NCBI GenBank assembly: GCA_030734395.1
Contig: JAUZTG010000044.1
Location: 930,001 to 994,000, forward strand
Source of the DNA: Sarocladium kiliense
Taxonomy: Eukaryota > Ascomycota > Sordariomycetes > Hypocreales > Sarocladiaceae
Reading direction: 5' to 3'
Length of the DNA stretch: 64,000 bases
The translations under genes and the position numbers were made by a program. Positions 31,773-42,419 of this stretch are shown piece after piece. Position 1 is the first letter of the stretch; every line of letters starts with the position of its first letter. The notes under the pieces are model-generated. The model was given only the letters and a program-made list of their open reading frames with translations. It was not told the origin of the DNA and made no database searches.

Positions 31773-34700
31773 TTAAACCGCCTTGACTCTTTCTTGGGCA
31801 TTCTCCGTTGCTGCGGCCGTTGCTGCTGCAATCGGCTCTTGGCCTTCAAGGTGCGCTCGCTTTGCACCTCGCTGCGAGCTATTTTCCCGTGATTCGTGGG
31901 CTCTCTTCCGATCTCGGTCCTTCGTTGAAGAGTTGCCTGGTGCTCCGCCTGCTGCAGCCGCGGCCTCTGCTCGGCGAGCTTCGCGTGCTTTGCGCTCGTT
32001 CTCTTTGCGGAGGGCTTTGGACTCAAATTCGTGCCACTCGCCATCGATGCTCGCAAGTCTATTGTCATGGGTTAGTCGGGACATGGGAATGGGGAGGTAT
32101 GACAAGCAGGGCTGACTTACTCTACTGCCTGCTTCGGGAGCGGCTCCTCGACAGTGAAATAGGCATGCTGCAGAACCTGTGCCGCCGTCGGTCTCTTAGC
32201 CGGGTCGTATAGGAACATGGCTTCAAGCAGATCAAATGCCGCAGGTGTGACCTTGTCCGCATATTTCTCCGCAAAAACACTCTTCTTCTTCACACTGGGT
32301 CTCAGGAGCTCGAACCATGCCATGTCAACTAGGCCAGGCCAGTCGCGGCGGTTCGGGGTGCCGAGAACGTTGTAGATCTTCTCGAGCTGATTGAGCTCGG
32401 TGCCGTCACCGGGAAATATGGCACTGCGGGCAAAGATCTCGACCATAACGCAAGCAGCGCTCCAGACGTCGACCGCAGCTGTATATTTCGTCTCGCCTAG
32501 AAGCAACTCGGGTGATCGATACCAGATAGTGATTACCCGATTGGTGTAGTCAAGCTGGTGGTGCTTCGCATAGAAGCGGGCGAGACCAAAATCAGCAATC
32601 TTCAGGATACCGTCCTTGCTGACTAAAATATTCGCAGCTTTGATGTCTCTATGCAACACACCCCTTGTGTGCAGGTAATCAAGTCCTTCGAACATCTGCT
32701 TGGCGAGGTGCTTCTTCTGTGCCGGTTCCAACTTGAATGTTGGATGGTTTAGCAAGCCAGTCAAGTCGTGTGACAGATACTCGAAAACCATGAAACAATC
32801 ATTCTTCTCGACCATGACCTCCTGAAGGTTCACAATATTCGTATGTCGCAGTGATTGCAGTAACTTGATTTCGCGGACTGCGGTCACTGGGAAGCCGTCT
32901 CGCTCGCCTTCCATACGAATGCGCTTGAGTGCAACAAGACCCTTGGTATAGACGTTCAGACCCTTGAAGACCTTGCCGTAAGTACCTGAGCCCACAACAG
33001 ACTCGTTGCCTGGTTTCCTGTAGAAGACAGATTCAGAGGCTGCCAGATCCGAAGGGAGCGTCGGTCGCGGCTTCGGTCGCTTCATTATCTTCTTGACTTT
33101 GCGCATCCTTGGTGCCATCCTCGGACCATCGGGTACACGTCCTTCGTTCCATGCTCTGGCTGAGGCTGGTTCAGTGGGCGCTGTGCGAGGCGGTTCTCGG
33201 TCTTGATTGCTGCTGGGCTGGCTACCCTTGGGAGCTGCATTGAACTTTTGTGAGATCTCGGGCTTTGGTGCCGCAGCCGCGGGTTTGGATGAAGCCTTGA
33301 AGGCAAAGCTGAACTTTGAGGGCGAATTATTGTGTGCTGCCGGGCCGGTTGGTGGGGGACGGCTCGGGGGTGCCATGGATCTACCATCGCCGGAAGACGG
33401 CTCCGGCTCCGGCGCAGTGTCATCCTGAGGCCTGCTTGAGTTGAAACTGTCGCGATCCCTTTCTGCTAATCCCAAGGCATTCGCACCAGACCGTGGAGTT
33501 CCGTTTAATAGGTCGCCCCGACCACCACGGCCGGTGAACGATCCGCGGAATCCAGTGCCTCGTCCACCTCGGTACCATCCAGAGGGGTATTGTGGTCCTT
33601 GGGGAGGACCTTGTGGATCTGGGACGTAGTTTGACGAGGGACCTCGGGGAGGTCCGTAGCCTCTGTCCGCTGGTGCATAAGGGGGTGGGGAGTGCCTTGA
33701 AACGTCAGTCTTGCTCTATTGCCTCGAAAGATTGAGGCCTACCTTTGTGGAGAGTAGCGATGCCCTGGCCAGCCTCGGCTAGCAGAGTATGACGCATCTG
33801 AAGAATCGTGGTATTGAGGTGCACGTTGGGGCGATCTTGAGTAGCCATCGTCGTGGTATGATCTGGGTTGATGTGGAGGCGGGTAGTCACCGCGGAAACC
33901 CCCTCGCGATGGCATATCATCCTCCGGATCAGGACGGTTATGAGTATATCGCTCGTTGGGCTCCTCGGGATAACGCTCCCTGCGTGCTGGGGATTTCGGG
34001 GCAGCTGATGGCCGATCGTTGTAACCTCGATCTCGGGGTTCTGGGCCAGGCGTGTTGGAGGAAGATTTTCCAAAGCCCTCACGAGACTTCGCACGGGCAG
34101 CAGACGGAGATATGTTTCTAGATGGTGGAGCAGGGGAGCGTGTCCGAGACCGATGCTGTTGTCTGCTCGATTTATGCCAACGGGAATCCACATCTCTGTT
34201 CGATGAATTCAGGTCGTGTTCGCTCCTTGCACCTGATCGAGACCTGCTTCGTCGTCTTGACCGAGTTTTCTCGGCTTTTTCTGGTGACCGAGACCTTCGG
34301 CTGTGAGATCTTGAGGACGATTTGTGGGACTCGTGAGGTGAATGCCGTCGTCGCTTTCGGGTGTCATAGTCATCATCTGTGTCCCTTCTCCGACGCGAAG
34401 AGCTCCTGTCCTTCCTACTCTTTTTCCGGTGAGACCTTTCATGGGAGCGGCTGCGGCTGCGGCTACGTGGTCGCTTACCGACAGAGCCTGATGGAGAGTC
34501 CCTTCGTTCCCGTCCGCTGGTTTTGGATGGCCGCTCCTCGTCGCGCGCCTCGCGCTCCTTACTTGCCCGATACCGCGGTATTAAGTCGTCAACAGGTGGT
34601 GGTCTTCTGCGCGAGGGCTCGGACGGTGAGCGCCTGTGACGATCTCTACTCCGCTCGCGTGAACGTGGTCTGCCGTGAGACGAGGACCCATGGTGTGAAT

Positions 34701-34833
34701 GGCGATGACGGTTGCTGCTATCATGCGCGGGGCGAGATCCGCGGGATGATTCTGATGGATGATCCGACGCCCTCAGACCGCCACCACTGCGGGCTCGGTC
34801 TTTAGCATCATCGTATCCTCCAGAGTTTTTCAT
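31773..34833 (-). CDS. CTK1: CTD kinase subunit alpha (Ctk1/CDK12-like) with SR-rich N-terminus
   Basis: Model complement(join(31773..32058,32121..33695,33743..34833)), 983 residues; an ATG at 34920 would add 29. Residues about 1-330 are a dense Arg/Ser domain with RSRSRS and SRRSRSPEK repeats; residues about 370-585 are Gly/Pro/Arg-rich. The kinase domain (about 586-880) has GSGTYGKVF, the VAIK-type lysine (VALKRIRM), a PITAIRE-like helix (FPVTAVREIKLL), HRDIKAANI, DFG and VITIWYRSPELLLG. The basic/Ala-rich C-tail follows. Ctk1 phosphorylates Ser2 of the RNA polymerase II C-terminal domain during elongation together with a cyclin (Ctk2) and Ctk3. The SR domain resembles metazoan CDK12/13. 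Introns are 47 and 62 nt. Confidence 0.9.
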
Positions 34834-37080
34834 GGCAGCATATCGGCGGCGACGTCGAGTCGTGGATCGTTGAGGGTGGCAGGCTAGGCCATCCTCCAAT
34901 GGTCGTGGGTTTTTGGCCATCGCGGGCGGAACTTCCCGCGGTTTAGCCGACAGTACGCAACCGCAACCGCAACCACCGTTCACATCGGCGCGTTCGTCCT
35001 GACGATAATCCAGTACACCCTAGCGCGGTGCAGCTGTTAAATCATGTTGTCAATCTCTCCCAGAAGACACATGAGTAAGATGAGCCAATCGCCCCTCGGA
35101 CCAGCTGGATAAGGGTCAGGGTCTGAAGAGCAACCTCAGAGTTGCACACACACTCAGGTGCATGGCCATGGCTGCTAGAAGCCAGTAACACGCGCTTGCG
35201 TCATCTTTGTTCCCTAATGGTCGCGCCAGCATTCTGAAGGTCCCTGCAAATTCTTGCAAGTCCAGCCATGTCCAATCTTGCTGCTGAGCGCTGCCCTTTC
35301 AAGACAGCCGCAGGGGCCATTTCCTTCCTAGCTTCGCCTCAAGGTTGTGTCAAAGAAACTATATAAAGCAAACCCAGCCGGTCATTACCACCTGCCCCGA
35401 ATTTATCGCTGTAGAACGGCAAGGCGCCGCGAGCAACGAAAGCGATGATCAGAAACCACTGCAGCCCAACTGTAGCACCCGTGCACGGCGAGTCGCTAGC
35501 GACACAGTCATCCGGCTTGTGTCCACTCAGTCTCAGCGGCATTTGCTGTGTCTTTCCCCGCCCTCAACATGCTATCACGGAGGTGAGGCACAAAATTCCG
35601 GTTGTCAGTGGCCAGTCGTACGCTGTCCTCGGCATATGGGTCAGAGTCGGCCGAACCCCGTCGGATGCTGCAGGCCGCGTGGTAAGCGCCAGCGCTAGGA
35701 TGAAGGCATCACCAGAATAGTTTGACGATGAAGATACCGCTTGGCATAGCACTTATCTTCGCATGTTGGGTTCGCTCGGGTCGAATGCTCCGGATGGTGT
35801 TGATACGAGGTCTCCCAAGAAGCGGATGTCACAGCGTGGGGTTGGTTAAATTATTGCGCTCGTGTGTTCTCGGTTGATATCCTGCCGGAACTCCATGGTT
35901 CGCTTTTACCTAGTCTCTGCTTCCTCATCCTGGAGTGCCGGCGGTTTTATCGACGTGATGCGTGCCATGATGTTGGTCCTCTGATCGACGATGCTGAGAT
36001 AGGCTTGGGAGCTAGAGCGGCTCTCGCGAGGTCGTCGAACATGCCCTTCCCTCAGAGATCCAGAGCACCAAGAAGAGCACATTGTCTCGGCAGCAAATGC
36101 TCACGCTGTGTCGGAGGCACTCAGTCGCGGAAGGCCGCCTTTCGCAAACGATGTTGTTGAATGTTGTTGAATGATGACGGTTGGAAGCCCTAGTAGGTGG
36201 CAGGGATACTCACTGGTCAATGTGGGGTCACGTGCCACTACACCTACCCTGTAGCAGCTCTGGTTGTGAGACCGCCTCGTGAAGTATTACGACAGCACGC
36301 GGCGTGAGACATGCCTTTACTCCTAAACACTGAACACTGAATGCTCAAAGGAATGAAATTTATGTGAGCTTTGATACTCTTGTGCTAGATGCGCAGTTCT
36401 CGGGTGAACAGCGGCGTCCGGGTTCAATGCCTGAATTGGCGGTTTTGTTGCGGTACCAGCAGCCAAAGGAGAAGCTCCTTTGGCTCACCAATCCCAGCTC
36501 GGAGCTAGATAAATTCAGGTCAGACAAGCAGTTGCTGAACATATCGAGAACAAATATCAAGAAAGAGGCGATCAAACCCCAAGGAACAACGCATACTTTC
36601 TCTGATAAATGCATGATGCGCCATCAGACTCCAGTATTGATATCAAGCCTCGGCTCAGGGAGTGACCCACTATCCGCCAAGGTGAAGATACACCGCGTGA
36701 AGTCCTTGGGCGCCTCGACCAGCTTCACCGAACAAAACATCCTTGCCTAAAAGAGGCATTATCTACGAGTTTCGAGGCCAGTATCTTTTTCGTTCTTGAC
36801 TCGACCGCGCCGAGCCTTGGGTGCGGGTACGCGAGTGGCCCGCAGTGTCGCACACCCTTACCTGAGGGTAAGGTACCTCGTCCCTGACCCTCACCTCCTG
36901 CTTTGCGTGTCATGTAGCACGTTCTCTAAACTTACGACCTTATAGTTTTATGGTCCTTACGAGACATTGATACTAGGGGTGTTTGCGCTCACTGCTCTAA
37001 AGCGACTTCCACATCCTCCTCGCAAACCTCAGCCAGCGTCGGCCGACGAGAAGAACCTCTAAGGTTCGGACACCTTCGCC
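34834..37080. promoter_or_regulatory. Long divergent intergenic region, CTK1 / alpha-beta hydrolase
   Basis: About 2.2 kb between divergent starts. It carries (GCAACC)3 at 34957-34974, a TATATAAA at 35360-35367 with no obvious gene after it, an 11-base near-repeat (TTGTTGAATG) around 36153-36175, and a perfect 7-bp-arm hairpin CCTTACC-TGAG-GGTAAGG at 36856-36873. Open frames of 90-128 codons are present but none is convincing. Confidence 0.45.
34957..34974. repeat. GCAACC hexanucleotide repeat, three units
   Basis: Three tandem GCAACC units just upstream of the CTK1 start; complement of the hexamer at 53693-53722. Confidence 0.85.
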
Positions 37081-38652
37081 ATGGATTGGCTGGGCCATGC
37101 AAAGGTCGACTTCGTGCACTCTCCTACACCCAGAACTCTCAACACGAAGGATGGAATGGAAACAGATCTGCTTTCAATATGCGAGAAGATCACACCGCCT
37201 TGTCGACTCAACCCATGGCTTTTCAACGGTCATATGCAGACGTTTTGGACTGCCACTAAGCAGCATGGGCCGCCCGTGTACTACCGCCGAAGAGTGTTTG
37301 ATGCCGATCACGAAACCTATCACGGTATCTTCGCCGTCGATTTTGTCACTGAGCCTTTTGAAGAGACTGACCCTGAACTACCGCCTCGGACTGTGTACTA
37401 CAGGGAAGATGAATTCAGCAAAGTGGCTTCGGACGACCACAAGCCCATGCTCATCATCCTTCACGGTCTTTCAGGAGGCTCGCATGAGATCTACTTGCGT
37501 CATGCTATTGCACCATTGATTGAGCAAGGTAATTGGGAGATATGTGTGGTCAACTCGAGAGGCTGCGCCATGAGCAAGATTACCACGGGTATACTCTACA
37601 ATGCCAGAGCAACGTGGGATGTGCGGCAAGTGAGTATTGAACCAATCTGACGATGTAGCTAGAAGACTGACCAGCATGTAGTTTGTGAAATGGGCCCGAA
37701 AGACATTCCCAAATCGGCCACTCTTCGGGCTTGGTTTCTCATTGGGGGCCAACATTTTAACCAACGTAAGCTTGCCGCTCAACTAAACTTGAAGACAAAC
37801 CGCTCATTGCGTAGTACTGCGGTGAGGAGGGTACCAACTGCCAGCTGAAAGCGGCGATTGTGTGCTCCAATCCATTCAATCTGGATGTGTCCAGCAAGAC
37901 CCTCCAGAGTACTTTGATCGGACGCGAGGTGTACCTTCGCGTCATGGGCTGTAAGACTTCTAATCACCACACACTATGAGCGCACCTAACCTGACGACAG
38001 CTTCGATGAGAGAACTGGCAGATATCCATAAGGAGCCCCTCACAAAGTATACCAAAATCGATATGGAGCATCTCAAAACCTGCACATACCTACACGAATT
38101 CGACGCCGCGGTCCAGTAAGTGCAACAGGCTGGCTGGCTGGCAGGTGAAGACTAACCATTTGGCAGATGCCCGACTTGGGGATACCCAACTGCTGGGGCT
38201 TACTATAGGGACTCGTCATCCCAAGACTCAATTCTGGCAATTCGGATCCCATTCATGGCGCTTCAAGCCACAGATGATCCTGTATGTGATGACAGCTCGA
38301 TGTTCACGTGATTATGCTGACACGTAGAAGATCGCCGTCAAACAAGGCCTCCCTTACGACGAAATCAAGCAAAACCCAAATACAGTGATGGTGACCACAT
38401 CCCTTGGTGGTCATTTGTGCTGGTTCGAGCCAGGTGGTACAAGATGGCATGCGAAGCCGGTAGGAGTCATTCGTCCCTACGAAACCCGATATGTGCTAAC
38501 AGGGGCAGGTTTGCAATTTCTTCAACTACATGGCATTCGAGCTCGATATCGAAAGTGTCAAGCCCATGACAGATGACACTGAAAATGATCTGCCTTTACG
38601 TGGTTCCAACTTCGACCCAATGAGACGCAAGATGCTAGTGGTGCAGATGTGA
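37081..38652 (+). CDS. Alpha/beta hydrolase, EMB8/YheT family (yeast Eht1/Eeb1/YMR210W-like)
   Basis: Model join(37081..37629,37682..37765,37815..37950,38001..38115,38167..38281,38328..38459,38509..38652), 424 residues. The family order is intact: NPWLFNGHMQT at the N-terminus, oxyanion motif LHGLSGGSHE, nucleophile elbow GFSLGAN (Ser near 203), aspartate in ALQATDDP (near 332) and histidine in SLGGHLCW (near 362). Yeast members make or cleave medium-chain fatty-acid ethyl esters and monoacylglycerols, and sit on lipid droplets or mitochondria. So an esterase/acyltransferase role is likely, with the acyl substrate unknown. Six introns of 46-53 nt, all GT-AG. Confidence 0.9.
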
Positions 38653-39070
38653 GATAAAATGAAGGAAGGAAAATCATTGCTTCTCTGGATGGATAAACGT
38701 AGAACGATAGACATTTGCTTTTGGCACGAAGTAGGTTCGACTAGTGCGGCGGACTAGAACACGTGAATTAGACGACTGTATGCCTGACAGGTAGTGGTGA
38801 GATGCTCCCACGGTTCATGAGTGGGAGCTTTTCATGGAAAATGCGTTGTATGACTTCAGCGACCATTGTATGATCACTCTGCAATAACTCCGAAAGTAGC
38901 CGCCTGAATAAGAAGGCGCCAAATGAATATGTGATGAAATATTTGCCATGTTCGAGATGCTGATATACCCCTGACGTCTCCCGATATGACCAGAACTCCG
39001 AGCGCCGCGCATTAAAACAAAATTCATGCTCCGAGGGCCGGAAGGTGCAGACACCAGACCTCATACGACC
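38653..39070. other. Convergent 3' intergenic region
   Basis: About 420 bases between convergent stops. A 98-codon minus frame (39064-38768) is present without recognisable content. Confidence 0.4.
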
Positions 39071-39707
39071 TCATACGAATGACACCCTTTTCCGGGTCTT
39101 GGTGCCTATGATCTCCTTCGGGCTCTCTTCGGCATCGCCAGCGCTCTTCCTCTTACGCTTCTTGCGCAAAGCGTCCTTCTTGTCCTCGAGCCTCGCCCTG
39201 CGCTCTTCCTCCTTCTTGTGTGCTTCGGCCTTCCGCGCCTCTCGGATCTCCTCCATCTGTCGAGCCTTGATCATCTTGGATTCGATTTGGCCGTTCTGGT
39301 CGGCCTGAACCATGGCAAGAATCGTATTCATACTTTCCTGCGAGAAGTCAGTAGCTGCAGGGGTCGTCTGATTGGCACGATGAGGATGCCCCATGGATAT
39401 TCGGACATACTCTATCATCGACGAAGACCTTGCCCTTCTTCTTGCCCTTGGGCTTGACAACTCCAACAGGAGTGATCATGTTAAGCTTCGGAATCCCAAG
39501 ATCCTCCTCTGAGTAGACCTTCCTCTTGGGCTTCTTCGTCAGCCCAGCAGTGCCCTTCTCCTTCACCTGCTTGGAGACAATGGGCGCCTTTGGCTTCGAA
39601 CGAGGCTTCGAGACGCCATCTTTCGCGGATCGTTTGTCGCCGCTGCCGCCCTTGCTTGAGGTTTTCGGACCGGCATGCTTGTTCTTGATTGTCCGTGTTG
39701 GCGCCAT
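39071..39707 (-). CDS. LOC1: 60S ribosomal subunit assembly/export protein Loc1
   Basis: Model complement(join(39071..39337,39411..39707)), 187 residues, very basic. The Loc1 signature [19 protein letters not shown]...KGKKKGKVF and the C-terminal coiled coil ([21 protein letters not shown]) ending in KRVSF match yeast Loc1. That nuclear/nucleolar RNA-binding protein is needed for 60S biogenesis and ASH1 mRNA localisation. The intron is 73 nt with a gtatgt donor. Start at 39707 ([10 protein letters not shown]) is preferred over the longer upstream frame, which is not basic in the same way. Confidence 0.88.
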
Positions 39708-40888
39708 TGTAAAGGTCGCGGGAACTTTCTGGCGCGATGCGTGCTGGAGTGTTGGTGGGATGGTTGGAGGCGGGATGCGTTTGCGGGACGAGGTTTGGGG
39801 ATTTTTTTCTTTTGGTGATAAGATAAGGTGGTCCCTACCTAAGGTACCTAGACGCGCTATACCGACGCACCGACAGCGCCGCTGTTGCGGAACAGGTGGA
39901 GCCTTCGGGGCGAGTACTGTGCTGCCAGAGTATTGCTTCAACTCTGTACCGTGCTGCTAACACCCCAATGACTATATGAGTTCTAATATGACTGCTACGA
40001 TGTTGATTCTGGCCGCTATTGTGACACCCGTCCAAAAGCTATTCAGGTGTTCATCTTGAGCAAAAGTGCCTACCGCCCGCTGCACAGCAGGACTCCAATG
40101 GAAAATGCAAGGGACGGTCATATAGCTGACATCAAAGCTGCACATTCGCTATCGCCTTGATGCAGGCTTCCCAATACTGTGTAGCTTAAACTGATTGATA
40201 AGTCCTCCATTCCTAACCTCTGACAACTCAGCTCTCACGATGCTTCAACCTGAACGCCTCATCCCAACGCATTCAGCATCTCTAAGCACCCACTGTAGCG
40301 TCCCCTGTGGGGCGCCTTGCCAGAAGCAGCTTCAGCGGGCTGCATCACCTACACCCACCCAAGCTCCAGGGTAAAGTACTGTCCACGCCGATGAAATTCT
40401 GCATTCCACCTCCACAACCTGCATCTTGTCTTCACACCATTCCAATCTGCAACCACCGCTCCTGGAAACGTACCCATACTCTCACTGTCCCGTCTCAACG
40501 TCACTACGAACCCGCATCCCGACCGTATACATCACTCTGCCCGATTCTCACCCTCACCATCTACTCGTATAATCCCAGCTCCTCGACAACGCCTCCACAG
40601 TTCTCACGAAGCTCCGCACTCGCCCTCGCACACGATTCACCCGAACCTTGGAGCTGATCTGAGATCGTCGCTTCTCCTCAAACACACCTCTCCCAAACGC
40701 CGCCCGATCATCCGAACTCGAAAACCACGACTCGAATACATTCTTCGCCTGATCTAGTAACCTTCCTCTGCCTGCTGTTGCGCACCTCTGCTACCATCAT
40801 TGTTCTTCGCATATCGCGAGCCGGAGCCTTAGTCCAAGGGCTGGGTCTGTAAATCCACCACCCAACAGCTTCCAGAACGGTCGTCCTC
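39708..40888. promoter_or_regulatory. Divergent intergenic region, LOC1 / eIF4E class II gene
   Basis: About 1.2 kb. The LOC1-proximal part has a T-run (about 39797) and GCGATGCG at 39734-39741, one base off the PAC motif. CTACCTAAGGTACCTAG lies near 39837. From 40380 the plus strand is strongly pyrimidine-rich with short upstream frames, as expected for the eIF4E leader. Confidence 0.4.
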
Positions 40889-42022
40889 ATGGATAATTTA
40901 TGGGCCCGTCGTACGAAGTAAGTCTTGCTTGACTGGCTTGCGCTACTTGAAGCGTGACCAGATTCATCAACATGATGGTGCTAATCTCTCGCCTGCAGCA
41001 CTAGCAAGCTGTCCCTGTCGACACCCAGTAACGGGACGAACGGCGCCGGCTCCTCCGATCATGGCTCTCGTAGCAGCTCCAAACGTGGCGATGGAAAGTC
41101 CAACGCCTTCACAACTACCCCTGGGGCAAATCTTGCCTCGCCCGGAGCGTCGAGTGCTTTCGGTCTAGGATCCGGGGCCTTCGCGTCCTTCGGATCAGCC
41201 AAGACCCCTAAGACGCCGGGCAACCCTTTCGATAGTGCGATGGGCTCTGCGGTATCAAAGGGATCTCAGTCCAAAGACTTTGGAAAGGCAGTGGGAAGGG
41301 CACCAAGCATGGCATCGATTGCTGAAGCGAACAGGAGCCTTGCAGCATCGATGAGTGCTCACCCACACCCCCTCAAGGATTCTTGGTCGTTCTGGTACCG
41401 ACCACCGATCTCTAAAGCGCACGGCTACATCGAATATGAGAACACATTACACGGCATTGCCACGGTGCGGACCGCAGAAGAGTTCTGGGAGATATATGGG
41501 CACCTCAAGCGACCGTCCACGCTCCCGGTGGTGTCAGACTACCACCTCTTCAAGAAGGATATTCGACCAATTTGGGAGGATGAGGTGAACCGCAAGGGTG
41601 GCAAGTGGGTTGTTCGGATGAAGAAGGGGGTTGCTGACCGTTATTGGGAGGACCTGCTTCTGGCGCTCATTGGAGACCAATTCTCCGAGGCCGGCGACGA
41701 TGTGTGTGGTGCTGTGTTGAGCATGCGGAATGGTGAGGATATCTTGAGCATTTGGACCAGAACCGACGGTGGTCGCGTGCTTAAGGTTCGGTACGTTACG
41801 AAGCCTTGTTCCCATGCCTTTGATGCTTTGCTAACTCCACTTACCAGTGAGATCATGAAGCATGTGCTCAACTTCCCACCGAATACCCGCGTCGAATTCA
41901 AGAGTCACGACTCAAGTATCCTCCAACGCAATGCCATCGATGAGCAGCGCCGCGAGAAGGCCTCTCAACAGCAGAACGAGAAGCGGAACCCCTCCAGCAC
42001 GAGCAAGCAAGCCACTGAATAG
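40889..42022 (+). CDS. eIF4E class II cap-binding protein (4EHP-like)
   Basis: Model join(40889..40917,40999..41790,41848..42022), 331 residues. The second intron is 57 nt, so retention would keep the frame; splicing is preferred because it joins KVR to EIMKHVLNFPPNTRVEFKSHDSS as in other eIF4E proteins. A Ser/Gly/Thr-rich extension of about 145 residues precedes the eIF4E fold: DSWSFWYRPP, FWEIYGHLKRPS, DYHLFKKDIRPIWEDE and GGKWVVRMKKG. The tyrosine in YENTL where eIF4E class I has tryptophan is a mark of class II (4EHP/eIF4E2), which binds caps weakly and usually represses translation. Expected in the cytoplasm. Confidence 0.88.
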
Positions 42023-42419
42023 CGTTCGGCATTGCTCACTAGAGGAGATGCCGGCAATGTATCACTACTGGACAAAGATTTCTTCGAAGCTCATCCTGTG
42101 CTCATCTGAAAGATGTTGAGCATTGGAGATAAGGCACCTTATGTTGGATCCGGAGCCTTTGTAATTGCAGTGCTGTTCGACCCCGGAAATGGGGTCTGAA
42201 AGGTTAGACGGCGGGAGGCTTGTTGTCTACTTCGTTATGCTGTATTGTACTATACATAGTATGGGTTAGGACGTGCGCTTGTAGCGCGGAAGGGGTTGAA
42301 TGAGGAAAGCGTTATGTCACGTTTCAAAACCGTTGTTATATCTCATGCGTGTAACATGGGACCTACACGCCGATTCGAACATATCCTACAATATATTTCC
42401 AATTCTGGGATATATGCGC
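42023..42419. other. Convergent 3' intergenic region
   Basis: About 400 bases between the eIF4E gene and the SAD1 gene stops. Nothing else seen. Confidence 0.4.

Noticed and set aside
35360..35367. TATATAAA suggesting an unseen plus-strand gene
   Set aside because: No coding frame with domain content follows within a few hundred bases.
36364..36750. 128-codon frame in the CTK1/hydrolase gap
   Set aside because: No recognisable motif and no second exon; kept only as a possibility.
26595..36868. Shared 13-mer CCCTTACCTGAGG at two sites
   Set aside because: Pairs of identical 13-mers are expected by chance in 64 kb; not evidence of an element by itself.
42360..42385. GATTCGAAC, similar to a tRNA T-arm
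   Set aside because: No matching acceptor, D or anticodon arms can be folded around it.
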